A stretch of DNA of 64,000 nucleotides from contig JAEZVO010000068.1 of NCBI GenBank assembly GCA_023443125.1, positions 1-64,000 of the forward strand, given 5' to 3'. The notes beneath the pieces were generated by a model. The model was not told the origin of the DNA and did no database searches. It saw only the letters and a list, made by a program, of their open reading frames with translations. The DNA comes from Actinomycetes bacterium (GTDB taxonomy: Bacteria > Actinomycetota > Actinomycetes > Propionibacteriales > Propionibacteriaceae). Position 1 is the first letter of the stretch, and each line of letters starts with the position of its first letter. Positions 16,926 to 25,303 of this stretch are shown here, one piece after another. Made by a program: the position numbers and the translations under genes.

Positions 16926-17663
16926 GTGCAGATGACCAAGAACCGGATCGCTGTCGCGGTCGCTATCGCCCTGGTGTTCCTACTCTTCGTGGGGGCAATT
17001 ATCTGGTGGCCGCGCGAATCGCACACGGCAGAGCCGACACTCAGCCCATCCCCGAGCATCTCCGTTTCGACGTCGCCCACCCCGTCGCCGTCTCCCTCAC
17101 CAAGCCCAACGCCGTCGCCATCGCCTTCCCCCTCGCCGACGCCTTCCAAGGCGCGGCCCGGATCGGAGCAGTGTGCGAATCCTGCAAAAGCGTTCACGCC
17201 TTCCTCGTACACCATCGAACGAGTGGGCGCACACGAACGCGTCATCCCGAAGGCGACCAAAGGCGGGCAGATCCCCGCCCCGCCACTGAATGATCGGCGC
17301 TCTGCCGCCTGGTGGAGCGGTGGCCCGAAGCCCGGATCTGACCACGGCAAGATCGTGCTCACCATCCACACGTATCGGCCGAGTCTCAGGCCCGCACTGG
17401 GCAACGAGCTGTTCCAGGGCGGTCAGTCCGCACTGCAGCCGGGCGATATTCTCAAGGTGCACGGCTCTGATGGCGAGATCGTCTGCTACGAGTTCACGAA
17501 GGCGTCGAGGGTCATGGTGAGTGATTACGACCCCGATTCCACACTGATGCTGGACCCCAGCGGCCCATCGTCGGCGGTCATCGTCATCTGCTGGGACTTC
17601 AACAAATCCTCGAAGGACTGGGATTCGCGAGTGTTCTTCCAGTTCAAACAGCTGAAGGTGTGA
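16926..17663 (+). CDS. Sortase-like transpeptidase (class F-like) on a Ser-Pro stalk
   Basis: The 245-aa protein has an N-terminal signal anchor (residues about 8-28). A Ser/Pro/Thr stalk spans about 37-75, then an extracytoplasmic domain follows. Sortase catalytic candidates are in order: His148 in VLTIHTYRP, Cys222 in VIVICWDF and Arg235 in WDSRVFFQF. The sequence QPGDILKVHG resembles the sortase beta-barrel. This compact form fits class F/E enzymes, which join proteins to the wall or cut them. No pilin or LPxTG substrate gene is nearby. The start is GTG 16926 or ATG 16932. TACGCT five bases upstream of the GTG suggests a leaderless mRNA. Confidence 0.7.
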   Translation: MQMTKNRIAVAVAIALVFLLFVGAIIWWPRESHTAEPTLSPSPSISVSTSPTPSPSPSPSPTPSPSPSPSPTPSKARPGSEQCANPAKAFTPSSYTIERVGAHERVIPKATKGGQIPAPPLNDRRSAAWWSGGPKPGSDHGKIVLTIHTYRPSLRPALGNELFQGGQSALQPGDILKVHGSDGEIVCYEFTKASRVMVSDYDPDSTLMLDPSGPSSAVIVICWDFNKSSKDWDSRVFFQFKQLKV

Positions 17664-17666
17664 GGC

Positions 17667-18578
17667 TCAACCGGGGCTGATCCATTCGACGCGCAGCCCG
17701 TGCGGTTGGCACCATGCCCGGGGCACACCGTCGAGGGTGAGCAGCGTGTCGCCCCAGGGCGGCGCGTCGGGCACCGACTGTGCACACAACGGGGCCAGCA
17801 CCTGGCGCGGCTCGAACGCCACCCATCGAGCTCCGCTCCCCCGCACGGCGTCCGCGACCGCCTGCCGCTTCGCACGCGGCAAGTACCCGAGCACCATGGA
17901 GTGAAACACGATGACGGTGGCCTCCGGGCTGCGTGCGCGGAGCTCGTCGACGAGGTCTGGGATCCAGCATTCTGGGGCGTCTTCGAGGTTGGTTACCCGC
18001 ACCTCAGGAGGCTGGTTGGCGGCTATGTTGAGAGCGTGGTGCAGCCGCCGTTTCCTTTCGTTCTCCCCTGGCCACACCAGTGAGTCGAGCCAGCGGCGAG
18101 TGTCCTCGTCGCGTGGGTCGAGGGGATTCGAATCGATGCCGAGGCGTTCGGCGACGGTGACGTCGTCGAATCCGAGCAGGTCGGGCAGGAGGCAGAGCCC
18201 GGCGGATGCGCCGAGTTCCAAGAGCGACACTGGCTGAGGTAACGACGCCCACAGCGGCGCGAGCGCACGCAACCTCCCGGGTTCATTGGTTTGGGTGGGA
18301 CGCTCGACGATGGTTCGGCGCACGGCTTCCCAGTGGTGCTCGAGCCACTCGTGCAGAACGGGGCCCGGCTCGAGTGGGGCGTCGTGAAACTGGAGTGCCG
18401 CGAGAAAGCGGTTTGGCTGTCGCGCTTGGCCAGGCAGTGCGTCGAGGCGTTCAACAAGCCAGGGCTGGGCAGCGATCCAGAGGCAGAGGCGCTCCCACGT
18501 CGGCGACGTGCTGCGAGTCTGCCCAGCGAACCACCGATAGAGCTCAGCAATCGGAGTTCGCTCGAAGAAATGCGCCAT
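17667..18578 (-). CDS. DUF2332 family protein
   Basis: A 303-aa soluble protein of an actinobacterial family without a defined function. It opens FFERTPIAELYRWFAGQTRS. It contains VSLLELGASAGLCLLPDL, similar to a methyltransferase SAM-binding glycine motif, and VFHSMVLGYLPRAKRQAVAD. A Rossmann-like, possibly SAM-dependent enzyme is therefore an inference. ATG 18578 lies two bases after the antiporter stop, suggesting co-transcription. It converges with the sortase-like gene with a three-base gap. Confidence 0.7.
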   Translation of the reverse strand: MAHFFERTPIAELYRWFAGQTRSTSPTWERLCLWIAAQPWLVERLDALPGQARQPNRFLAALQFHDAPLEPGPVLHEWLEHHWEAVRRTIVERPTQTNEPGRLRALAPLWASLPQPVSLLELGASAGLCLLPDLLGFDDVTVAERLGIDSNPLDPRDEDTRRWLDSLVWPGENERKRRLHHALNIAANQPPEVRVTNLEDAPECWIPDLVDELRARSPEATVIVFHSMVLGYLPRAKRQAVADAVRGSGARWVAFEPRQVLAPLCAQSVPDAPPWGDTLLTLDGVPRAWCQPHGLRVEWISPG

Positions 18579-18580
18579 GC

Positions 18581-20191
18581 TTACTCGACGGGTTCGATGT
18601 CCGCCTGCTCGGATTCGGGGATCTCGTCGACGAGCACCGTCGTCATGCGCTGCAGCACGTAGACGAGGATGCTCATGACCACCAGCGTGGCGATAAGGCC
18701 AGGCAGGACGCTCTTCGTGGTAGCCGCAACGAAGTAGCCCACGAGTGCGGAGCCCGCAGCAACCATCGAGTACGGCAGCTGGGTTTCGACGTGGGTGATG
18801 ATGTTCGCCTGCGAACCCGTGGCCGACAAGATAGTGGTGTCGGAGATCGGCGAGATGTGGTCGCCCAGCACTGCGCCGGCAAGCACCGCGCCCAGAGCCG
18901 CAATGAGCAGGTCGTCCGCGCCAAGGTTCAAAATGATATCGCCCGCAATCGGGATGAGCAGCCCGAACGAACCCCACGAGGTACCCGTCGAAAAGGCCAT
19001 GAACCCTGCGGCAACGAACATCACCGGTAGCAGCCAGGCCGGTGGCAGGTCAGAGCTCTCCACGAGATGAGCGAGGAACTCGCCGGTGCCCAGCGAACCG
19101 ATGAGCGCGCCGAGTGTCCATGCCAACAGCAGGATTGCGATAGCGGGCCACATCGACTTAAAGCCTTCCCAGAACCCTTGCAGCACGGTCTTCCACGTGA
19201 AGTCGTCGTTGTCCTTCGTGGCTTTCCAGTAAAACCACAGTGCCAGCAGCAGGCCGACGCCGCCGCCAATCACGAGCGATTCGGTGAGCATGGTGCTGCC
19301 AAGTGCGTCGACCGGGTTCGGGCTACCAGACGAGATGTACCCGGTGAGGTACATCGTCGTGACGACAGCGATGATGAGCCCGATAAACGGCACGATGAGC
19401 GCACGTTTGGCGCCGTCGTCGTGGATGGGCAGATCTTCCGACAGCTCGCCGGGGATTTCAGCGCCCTCTTCATGCACGTCGGCGTGCTTGATGGCGCGAC
19501 GTTCTTCCGTGCGCATGCTGCCGATGTCGAGCTGCAACAACACGGCGACGATGACGAGCACGAGGGCAGCAATGCCGTAGTAGTTCGCGACTGCCGCGCC
19601 GAGAAAGGTGCCGAGGTCGCTCTTGTCCAGCGAAGACTTGGCAACCACGGGTGCAAGAAGCGCCATGATGCTGGCGCCCCATGACGAGAACGGCACCAGC
19701 ACCGTCATGGGCGCAGCGGTCGAGTCGACGATGTAGGACAGCTTCGCTCGCGAGACGTTGTGGCGGTCGGTGATGGGGCGGGACACCTGGCCGACGGCAA
19801 GGGCGCTGAAGTAATCGTCGATGAACAGCACCAGTGCGAGCACCAACGCCAGCAGCTGCGCACCGCGTCGCGACTTGATTCGCTTGGACGCCCATTCCGA
19901 GAACGCCGCTGTGCCCCCCGACATAAAGACGAACGACGTGATGGCGCCCAGCATCACGAGGAACACCAGGATGAACAGGTTGTATGTGCTGAAAGCGCCC
20001 TCTTCCCAGAACTGGGCGGCAAACCCGTTCCAGATTTCGACGAACATGCCAAGCGGGTTGAAGTCGGCCAGCAGCAGTGCCGCGGCAATGATGCCCAGAC
20101 CGAGGCTGATCTTCACCTTTCGGGTAGCGATGGCTAAAACGATGGTGACGACGGGAGGAAGGATGGCCAGCCAGGGGTACTGTTCGATCAT
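18581..20191 (-). CDS. NhaC-family Na+/H+ antiporter
   Basis: A 536-aa inner-membrane protein with about eleven to twelve hydrophobic helices. It carries the family segments FIDDYFSALAVGQVSRPITD, VDSTAAPMTVLVPFSSWGAS and STGTSWGSFGLLIPIAGDI. It probably exchanges Na+ or an organic cation for protons. Some relatives move malate/lactate or amino acids, so the substrate is not certain. A soluble loop of about 40 acidic residues occurs near 230-265. ATG 20191 has GAGG six bases upstream. It diverges from the DUF819 gene across 275 bases, in which I see promoters only weakly and no gene. Confidence 0.85.
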   Translation of the reverse strand: MIEQYPWLAILPPVVTIVLAIATRKVKISLGLGIIAAALLLADFNPLGMFVEIWNGFAAQFWEEGAFSTYNLFILVFLVMLGAITSFVFMSGGTAAFSEWASKRIKSRRGAQLLALVLALVLFIDDYFSALAVGQVSRPITDRHNVSRAKLSYIVDSTAAPMTVLVPFSSWGASIMALLAPVVAKSSLDKSDLGTFLGAAVANYYGIAALVLVIVAVLLQLDIGSMRTEERRAIKHADVHEEGAEIPGELSEDLPIHDDGAKRALIVPFIGLIIAVVTTMYLTGYISSGSPNPVDALGSTMLTESLVIGGGVGLLLALWFYWKATKDNDDFTWKTVLQGFWEGFKSMWPAIAILLLAWTLGALIGSLGTGEFLAHLVESSDLPPAWLLPVMFVAAGFMAFSTGTSWGSFGLLIPIAGDIILNLGADDLLIAALGAVLAGAVLGDHISPISDTTILSATGSQANIITHVETQLPYSMVAAGSALVGYFVAATTKSVLPGLIATLVVMSILVYVLQRMTTVLVDEIPESEQADIEPVE

Positions 20192-20466
20192 GGGCGCCTC
20201 GGGTTGGGGATGCGAGAGACAGATATTACCAGTGAGGCTGCACCCGGCACCGAGTTCGCACTTGTGGACTCTGTGAAGTCGAGAACCCTAACCCACAGCA
20301 ACCTGTGTTCGTGTAATCTCCAAACCATTCCTCTTCGAAGGCAGTCGGGGCGCTGTCCGGCGAATACACAGCGTCGCGGTTTCTTCATGCTGAGGTGTGT
20401 TGTTCGCCGGCTCGGCTGAGCGCAATGTGTGCGTTGGCGGGGCCACCCAACCTGAAGGAGTAGCGC

Positions 20467-21618
20467 GTGATCGACAACGGACTCGTCATGATCGGTGTCA
20501 TCATGGCCCTCGCAGCCACGCTTATCGTCCTTGAGCGCAAGACTGAATCGAAGTTCTTCAAGTACGTGCCGGGCATGGTGCTGATGTATCTGCTGTGCGC
20601 CACGCTGAACTCGCTGGGTGTGTTCGGTAGCGCTGAGGAAGTCACAGCCCCCTTGGGCGAAGTCAAGAGCGTTGCGCTGCCCGCCATGATCTTCCTATTT
20701 CTCTTCGGATGTGATCTGCGCAAGATCATCAAACTCGGACCCAAGCTGCTGCTCACGATGGCCGTGGCGAGCGCATCGCTGTTTGTGGCCGTCGTCGGCG
20801 TCTATTGGATCTTCCGCGCAGCCCTCGGCGACGGTTCGTGGAAGGTGTTCGGCGCGATGCTCGCTTCCTGGACTGGCGGCAGTGCCAACATGGTCGCGGT
20901 GCAGGACATTCTGCAAGGCCCCGAGACGCTCTTCGGCTACGCCCTGATCACCGACACGCTGGTGTACTCTGTGTGGCTGATGGCGATGTTCTCCTCTGTC
21001 GCGGTCTCCGATCGATTCAACAAGTTCACCAAGGCGGGCGATACCTACCTCACGCGCCATGAGGGCAACCTCGACACAGAAAAGAAAACGATCACGCTCG
21101 AATCGTTGGCCATCAGCAGCTTCGGCGCCATCGCCGTCGCGTGTTTCTCAATCTGGTTGGGCAAGATGCTGCCGGATATCGGCGACGTGATTAACTCGAG
21201 CGCTTGGACTATCATCATCGTCTCGGTGCTGGGCCTGGTGGCCGCGCAGACGCCACTCGGGAAGCTGGCTGGTACCGACGAAGTTGCCACCTTGATGCTG
21301 TTCCTCGTCATCGGCCAGATTGCCTCCGGGTCGGATTTCTCGGCCATCACGCAGGCGCCGCTGTACATCGCGTGCGGCTTCCTGGTGCTGCTCATCCACG
21401 CGATCATCATGGTGATCTATGCGAAGCTCTCCCGCACCGAGCTCTTCTCCTTGGCCGTCGCGTCCACCGCCAACATCGGCGGCGTGGCCTCTGCGCCCGT
21501 CGTGGCTGCGGCATACAACAAGGCTCTCGCACCCGTCGGCGTGCTCTACGGCCTGATTGGTGCGCTGCTCGGCACATGGATCGGGCTTGCCGGCGCGCAG
21601 GTCATGGCTGGGTTCTGA
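20467..21618 (+). CDS. DUF819 family membrane protein (YjcL-like)
   Basis: A 383-aa polytopic membrane protein with about ten helices. Typical DUF819 segments are visible: WTGGSANMVAVQDI, YALITDTLVYSVWLM and ASTANIGGVASAPVVAAAYN. The family resembles transporters, but no substrate is established. GTG 20467 has AAGGAG seven bases upstream. It lies immediately upstream of the dipeptide epimerase with a 14-base gap. A link to import of peptides or muropeptide-derived compounds is possible, but this is inference from the neighbour. Confidence 0.8.
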   Translation: MIDNGLVMIGVIMALAATLIVLERKTESKFFKYVPGMVLMYLLCATLNSLGVFGSAEEVTAPLGEVKSVALPAMIFLFLFGCDLRKIIKLGPKLLLTMAVASASLFVAVVGVYWIFRAALGDGSWKVFGAMLASWTGGSANMVAVQDILQGPETLFGYALITDTLVYSVWLMAMFSSVAVSDRFNKFTKAGDTYLTRHEGNLDTEKKTITLESLAISSFGAIAVACFSIWLGKMLPDIGDVINSSAWTIIIVSVLGLVAAQTPLGKLAGTDEVATLMLFLVIGQIASGSDFSAITQAPLYIACGFLVLLIHAIIMVIYAKLSRTELFSLAVASTANIGGVASAPVVAAAYNKALAPVGVLYGLIGALLGTWIGLAGAQVMAGF

Positions 21619-21632
21619 GGCGGGTTGTCATC

Positions 21633-22808
21633 GTGGCTGTGCTCATGACAGACGAGATTCTCCATGTTGTCGACGTCCGGGTGCACGGGCACCGCTCGCC
21701 CCTCACTAGACCATTCATTACGGCAGCGCGCCGAACCGATGCGGTGGACTACGTCGTTGCCGACGTCGAACTGGCCACGGCTGAGGGCTCCGTCGTCGGG
21801 CAGGGTTCTGCTGCGGAGACAGTGAAGGTGACTGGTGAGAGTGCGCAGACGATCATGCGAGCAATCGGCGGTCCCGTTCGAGATGCGTTGGTGGGCGTCC
21901 GTGGCACGCTGCGCGAGCTCACCGACGCGCTGGTCGCCGCTACGCCCAACGCGACCAGCGCGAGGGCTGCCGTCGACGTGGCTCTGCACGATGCGCTCGC
22001 CAAGGCGAAGGGGCTGGCGTTGGGCGAGTTACTGGGGAGTCTCGCTGAGCCCTCGCTCGATGCCGACGCCGTGCGCGAGGGTCTGCGTGGTTCGATGGCA
22101 AACGACATGACCGTGAGCCTGGATACGCCGGAGTCGATGGCCCGCCACGCGCGCGAGGCGGTCGCAGACGGGTATTCGATCCTGAAGATCAAGCTCGGAG
22201 CTGATCCCGAGGAGGATCGTCGGCGCCTCGGGGCTGTGCTCGACGCGGCACCGGATATACGGTTGCGTCTCGATGCGAACCAGGGCTGGGATGCCCGCGA
22301 CGCCATCGCGCTGCTGCACCGTTTCGTGGAAGATGGCTTGCCGATCGATCTGATCGAACAGCCCGTACCCCGCGCAGACGTCGCGGGGCTTGCGCAGGTA
22401 AAACGGGAGTCGCCGATCCCGATCATGGCCGACGAGGCCGTGTGGTCACCGGATGACGCGAAGCGTCTCATCGACGCCGACGCAGCGCACCTGCTGAACA
22501 TCAAGCTGGCGAAGACGGGCGGGCTGCAACCTGCGCTAGAGATTGCTCAGCTCGCATACTCAGCGGGTCTGCAATGCATGGTGGGGGCCATGATGGAGCC
22601 GCGCATCTCGATTACTGCAGCTGCCCATCTGGCGCTGATGCATCCGGCTGTGACGATGATTGATCTGGATCCCCCAGCTTGGTTCGCCCACGATGTGCCC
22701 GAGGGAGGCTACGTCGAGCGAGACGGGATGCTGAGCCTCCTGCCCGGCCCCGGCCTCGCGCTGCCCCTCCTGGACGCAGCCACCGACCCGCTGCCTTCCC
22801 ACACCTGA
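21633..22808 (+). CDS. Dipeptide epimerase (L-Ala-D/L-Glu type), enolase superfamily
   Basis: Epimerises the second residue of dipeptides, typically from recycled murein peptides. The protein of about 391 aa has a capping domain (SPLTRPFITAARRTDAV) and the muconate-lactonising-enzyme barrel. Lysine motif LKIKLG sits near 185. Metal ligands are in LRLDANQGWD, the LIEQPV segment and the MADEAVWS motif. The second lysine is in NIKLAKTGG. The ending GYVERDGMLSLLPGPGLALP is typical. GTG 21633 is preferred because GAGGCGGG lies eight bases upstream; ATG 21645 is the alternative. The exact dipeptide cannot be told. Confidence 0.85.
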   Translation: MAVLMTDEILHVVDVRVHGHRSPLTRPFITAARRTDAVDYVVADVELATAEGSVVGQGSAAETVKVTGESAQTIMRAIGGPVRDALVGVRGTLRELTDALVAATPNATSARAAVDVALHDALAKAKGLALGELLGSLAEPSLDADAVREGLRGSMANDMTVSLDTPESMARHAREAVADGYSILKIKLGADPEEDRRRLGAVLDAAPDIRLRLDANQGWDARDAIALLHRFVEDGLPIDLIEQPVPRADVAGLAQVKRESPIPIMADEAVWSPDDAKRLIDADAAHLLNIKLAKTGGLQPALEIAQLAYSAGLQCMVGAMMEPRISITAAAHLALMHPAVTMIDLDPPAWFAHDVPEGGYVERDGMLSLLPGPGLALPLLDAATDPLPSHT

Positions 22809-22910
22809 TGCTTGAGTAGCCGCTTCGCCCCTCCCTCGATGATTGAGTAGCGCCCGCACCCCCACCGATGATTGAGTAGCCGCGAAGCGGCGTATCGAAA
22901 TCACCCACCG
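22808..22910 (+). repeat. Three tandem copies of a dispersed intergenic repeat
   Basis: Units begin at 22808, 22839 and 22867 with GATGATTGAGTAGC (first copy GATGCTTGAGTAGC). The last unit carries the full form with CCGCGAAGCGG and TATCGAAATC. The same units recur at 23554 onward. Similar palindromic TGAGTAGCCGC...GTATCGAA repeats are scattered in other actinobacteria. They lie just beyond the epimerase stop. Confidence 0.8.
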
Positions 22911-22957
22911 AAGACGGCGTGTCGAACCCAGCCACCTGCGCGTCTCGATGCAGAGCT

Positions 22958-23209
22958 TCAGGCCTTAGCGTACTTGGCGTGAGCGGCTTGACGGCTGACG
23001 CCGAGGGCCGCACCGATGGCCTCCCATGTCTGCCCTTTGGCTCGGGCTCGGGTGACCGCTGCAGCGAGCGCTTCGTCAGCTGCTGCTGCTGCACGTCGAG
23101 CAGCAACAATCTCATCGAATGCATCGCCGTCAATTTCGGTGACGATGTCGGGGCCCGCCCCGTCGTGAGCGGTCTCGAATCGGATGGAGTCCTGGTCGTT
23201 GATGTGCAT
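22958..23209 (-). CDS. Small HTH protein, candidate antitoxin of a BrnTA-like pair
   Basis: The 83-aa product starts MHINDQDSIRFETAHDGAG. It has an Ala-rich helix (about 38-57) and a C-terminal helix-turn-helix (KGQTWEAIGAALGVSRQAAH) that could bind DNA. AGAAGG lies eight bases upstream of ATG 23209. It follows the toxin-like gene by 15 bases on the same strand, toxin first, which is the BrnT-BrnA order. Classical BrnA carries a ribbon-helix-helix instead, so the family name is a structural analogy. It may equally be an unrelated small regulator. Confidence 0.6.
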   Translation of the reverse strand: MHINDQDSIRFETAHDGAGPDIVTEIDGDAFDEIVAARRAAAAADEALAAAVTRARAKGQTWEAIGAALGVSRQAAHAKYAKA

Positions 23210-23224
23210 GGCGATCACCTTCTG

Positions 23225-23440
23225 TCAGGGCCAGTACTTGGCGCGAGCGGGCATAGCGTGGACGATTGCTCCGGTACGGCCGATGCCGACCTCAAGCATG
23301 GCGGCGTTCTCGGCAGGGCCGATGATCATCACCATTTCATCCTCAGTAAGGAGTGTCTTGACCCGGTTCCGCATCGCGTGCCGAATATCTGCATCGCTGA
23401 CGCCGTGCTTATAGGCGCTGCGCCAGATCACGATCTCCAT
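23225..23440 (-). CDS. Small basic protein, candidate BrnT-like toxin
   Basis: The 71-aa product has EIVIWRSAYKHGVSDADIRH, a middle MVMIIGPAENAAMLEVGIG and an end HAMPARAKYW. The KHGVS helix, the beta hairpin and the final ARxK motif echo BrnT, a RelE-fold ribonuclease toxin, although it is shorter. Similar small proteins are often paired with an HTH gene in actinobacteria. ATG 23440 is preferred; ATG 23452 is possible. The pair lies between two blocks of the dispersed repeat, as a likely mobile accessory module. Confidence 0.6.
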   Translation of the reverse strand: MEIVIWRSAYKHGVSDADIRHAMRNRVKTLLTEDEMVMIIGPAENAAMLEVGIGRTGAIVHAMPARAKYWP

Positions 23441-23553
23441 GGTGTCAACCATTCCAGACAGTAGGGCGCCCGTCAAGATAACCAGACAACTCGTCACGCC
23501 CATATAAGTGACGACATGATTCGTCCCTGGCGGCGGCACTCGCGCCTCTCCCG

Positions 23554-23668
23554 ATGATTGAGTAACCGCTTCGCCCCTCCCTCGATGATTGAGTAGCGCC
23601 CGCAGGGCGCGTATCGAAATCATCCCCGGTTCTTCCGACACGCCTCCTCCGGCGGCTACTCATTCAGT
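23554..23668. repeat. Second block of the dispersed repeat, with an inverted partial copy
   Basis: Two direct units start at 23554 and 23585 (GATGATTGAGTA, then CCGCTTCGCCCCTCCCTC, and GCGCCCGCAGGGCGCGTATCGAAATC). A third, inverted partial copy (CGGCGGCTACTCATTCAG) ends at the terminus of the serine hydrolase gene. The order of the first two matches the block at 22808. Confidence 0.75.
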
Positions 23669-24473
23669 TCAGCGTTAGAAGACCATTGGACAACAGCGCA
23701 CTCGCGAGGGCCTCGATTGTTTCGTTTGCTTCTGCCTCGCCCATTCCCGACGTCATCACCGCGAGCGCTATCCCGGCATCCCCGATGAACGCAACGTCGT
23801 GGCGGATGCCGGGGATCTCTCCAGATTTTGAGCCATGGTCGACGGCATGTGGAATCGCCCGCGCAATCACGGAAATCTGTTGATCTCGCAGAGCCGCGAG
23901 TGCCACCGCTTGCGTCTCCTCGCTGAGGAATGTGTCGTACCGAATCGCGTGCATCGTCGAGGAAAGGTCGATGGCACAAGTCTCATTCGTGAGCCCACGA
24001 GCGACGGCTACCGCATCGCCGATCTGCCTCTCCACCTTTGTTCCCACCAGCTTGAGCCGTCGACATACGTCGGCAATAGCGTTGGGAAAGTTTGGCAACA
24101 GTGCCAGACACATGTTGGTGGCCTCGTTGCTCGACCGGGAGATCATCAGATACACCGCCTGCTCGACGTTGAGCGGATCACCCTCTTCCGGGAACTCAGG
24201 ATGGAGGTGATCGCCGGTCAATGTGAAGGGTCTCCCATCGCACCCGGTAAAGGTGCGTGTGGCCGTGAGCTCGTCGTCGAGACGCAGCTCGCCCGCCTCC
24301 ACCTTCTGCAGCACTGCAAGCATGATGTGTAGTTTGATGGTGCTCGCCGCGTAGTAGCGCCGCTGACTACCCCGTACGGCAAGCGGCTCACCTACCGCAT
24401 CGAGAAGCGCATACGACACCGACGGGGGACCCTCCACGCGGGCCGTGCTGCTACGCCAGGAGTCGTCGTTCAC
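23664..24473 (-). CDS. Serine hydrolase with class A beta-lactamase fold
   Basis: The 269-aa protein keeps the penicillin-binding motifs. SxxK is in YAASTIKLHIM, an SxN-like motif in MISRSSNEATN and KSG in HGSKSGEIPGI. It lacks a visible signal peptide and the classical Glu166 loop is not obvious. It may therefore be an esterase, a peptidase or an orphan relative rather than a true resistance enzyme. GTG 24473 is chosen because it matches the domain start, with GTGGAG just upstream. No beta-lactamase regulator is adjacent. It sits in an accessory patch, which suggests acquisition. Confidence 0.75.
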   Translation of the reverse strand: MNDDSWRSSTARVEGPPSVSYALLDAVGEPLAVRGSQRRYYAASTIKLHIMLAVLQKVEAGELRLDDELTATRTFTGCDGRPFTLTGDHLHPEFPEEGDPLNVEQAVYLMISRSSNEATNMCLALLPNFPNAIADVCRRLKLVGTKVERQIGDAVAVARGLTNETCAIDLSSTMHAIRYDTFLSEETQAVALAALRDQQISVIARAIPHAVDHGSKSGEIPGIRHDVAFIGDAGIALAVMTSGMGEAEANETIEALASALLSNGLLTLN

Positions 24474-24616
24474 GGCTCCACTGTAGCGGTGGGGAGACGG
24501 GTGCACCGATACATCGGTGTTGTGACCCCGACGCAGCTTAGGGTGATGGAGAGCGCAACCACCTGAGCGCTCACGCCACACCCAATCTTCTAGTCACCCA
24601 GGGGAACAGGACAGAG

Positions 24617-24841
24617 ATGGATAACACGGACGACAACAAGCAGGAGAAGAAATCCGGGTCGAAGGACTTATGGGTCATTCCCATTGCCATCGTGCTCCCT
24701 TTGCTCACTCTGCTTGTGTAGTTCTTCATCAATGGGAATGACGACGATGAGCCCGACGACAAATCCTCCACGGGCCACATTTCGGTCGTTCAAGAGCAGC
24801 GTCCACAGCAGCAGTCATCACTGCTGCTTGCTACCGCTTGA
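24617..24841 (+). pseudogene. Small membrane-peptide gene interrupted by an in-frame amber codon
   Basis: The frame opens MDNTDDNKQEKKSGSKDLW, followed by one hydrophobic segment (VIPIAIVLPLLTLLV), then TAG at 24719-24721. The same frame continues for 39 more codons (FFINGNDDDEPDDKSSTG and on) to TGA at 24839. AGGAC sits six bases before the ATG. Either a 74-residue single-pass protein has been broken by an amber mutation, or a 34-aa membrane peptide is the true product. No family is recognised. Confidence 0.5.
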
Positions 24842-24907
24842 TCGCTGAATTGCACTGCAACACACAAGCCGGGTCTAAGCCCGATTGCACTTGCTCGTAC
24901 AGACTGG

Positions 24908-25303
24908 TCACAGGCGTTGCACCGGTTGGCTGGTGATCGAAGCGATCAATTCAAAATCTTTGTCAACATGCAACACCACGCGTCCAGTGATCTCGGCAGT
25001 GGCAGCGATGAGCAGATCGGGAACGGAAGGAGCTCGGTGCTGCCCCCGTTCAGCCAGAAGGCCCTGCACCTCGAGTGCTCGGTCCTCGATGGCGGGAGTC
25101 AGGTACTCAACTGGCATGGACGAAATCGGCGGCAGACGGAACATGCGTTTGTGGTCGACCACGTTCCGCGCCGAAAAGCCCACTTCGAGGCGGGTGAGGT
25201 TAGAAATCGCCACCAAGCCGCGGCCGATGCGATTGGCCCACTCCGCAGCATCCGGGTTGGCCGCGAGGCGCACCAAGGCTGACTTGTCGACGAGCCAGGT
25301 CAT
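24908..25303 (-). CDS. vapC: PIN-domain ribonuclease toxin, VapC family
   Basis: A 131-aa PIN protein, probably a tRNA- or rRNA-cleaving toxin. Acidic catalytic residues appear in order: Asp in TWLVDKSALVRL, Glu in LTRLEVGFS, Asp in VPDLLIAATA and the late HVDKDFELI. ATG 25303 overlaps the vapB stop (ATGA), so toxin translation depends on that of the antitoxin. GTG 25309 is a possible start. Confidence 0.9.
   Translation of the reverse strand: MTWLVDKSALVRLAANPDAAEWANRIGRGLVAISNLTRLEVGFSARNVVDHKRMFRLPPISSMPVEYLTPAIEDRALEVQGLLAERGQHRAPSVPDLLIAATAEITGRVVLHVDKDFELIASITSQPVQRL

Noticed and set aside
17040..17155. Ser-Pro codon repeats as a possible phase-variable tandem repeat
   Set aside because: The repeat is codon-degenerate rather than an exact tandem array, so it is better read as a protein stalk.
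22808..23668. GATGATTGAGTAG repeats as a CRISPR array
   Set aside because: Units are of unequal length and nearly adjacent, without regular unique spacers, and no cas genes are nearby.
23664..24473. True class A beta-lactamase conferring resistance
   Set aside because: The SxxK and KSG motifs are present, but no signal peptide and no clear Glu166 loop were found, so only the fold is claimed.
24571..24780. 69-codon minus-strand frame
   Set aside because: It overlaps the plus-strand membrane-peptide gene, which has a better start and ribosome-binding site, and has no family resemblance.
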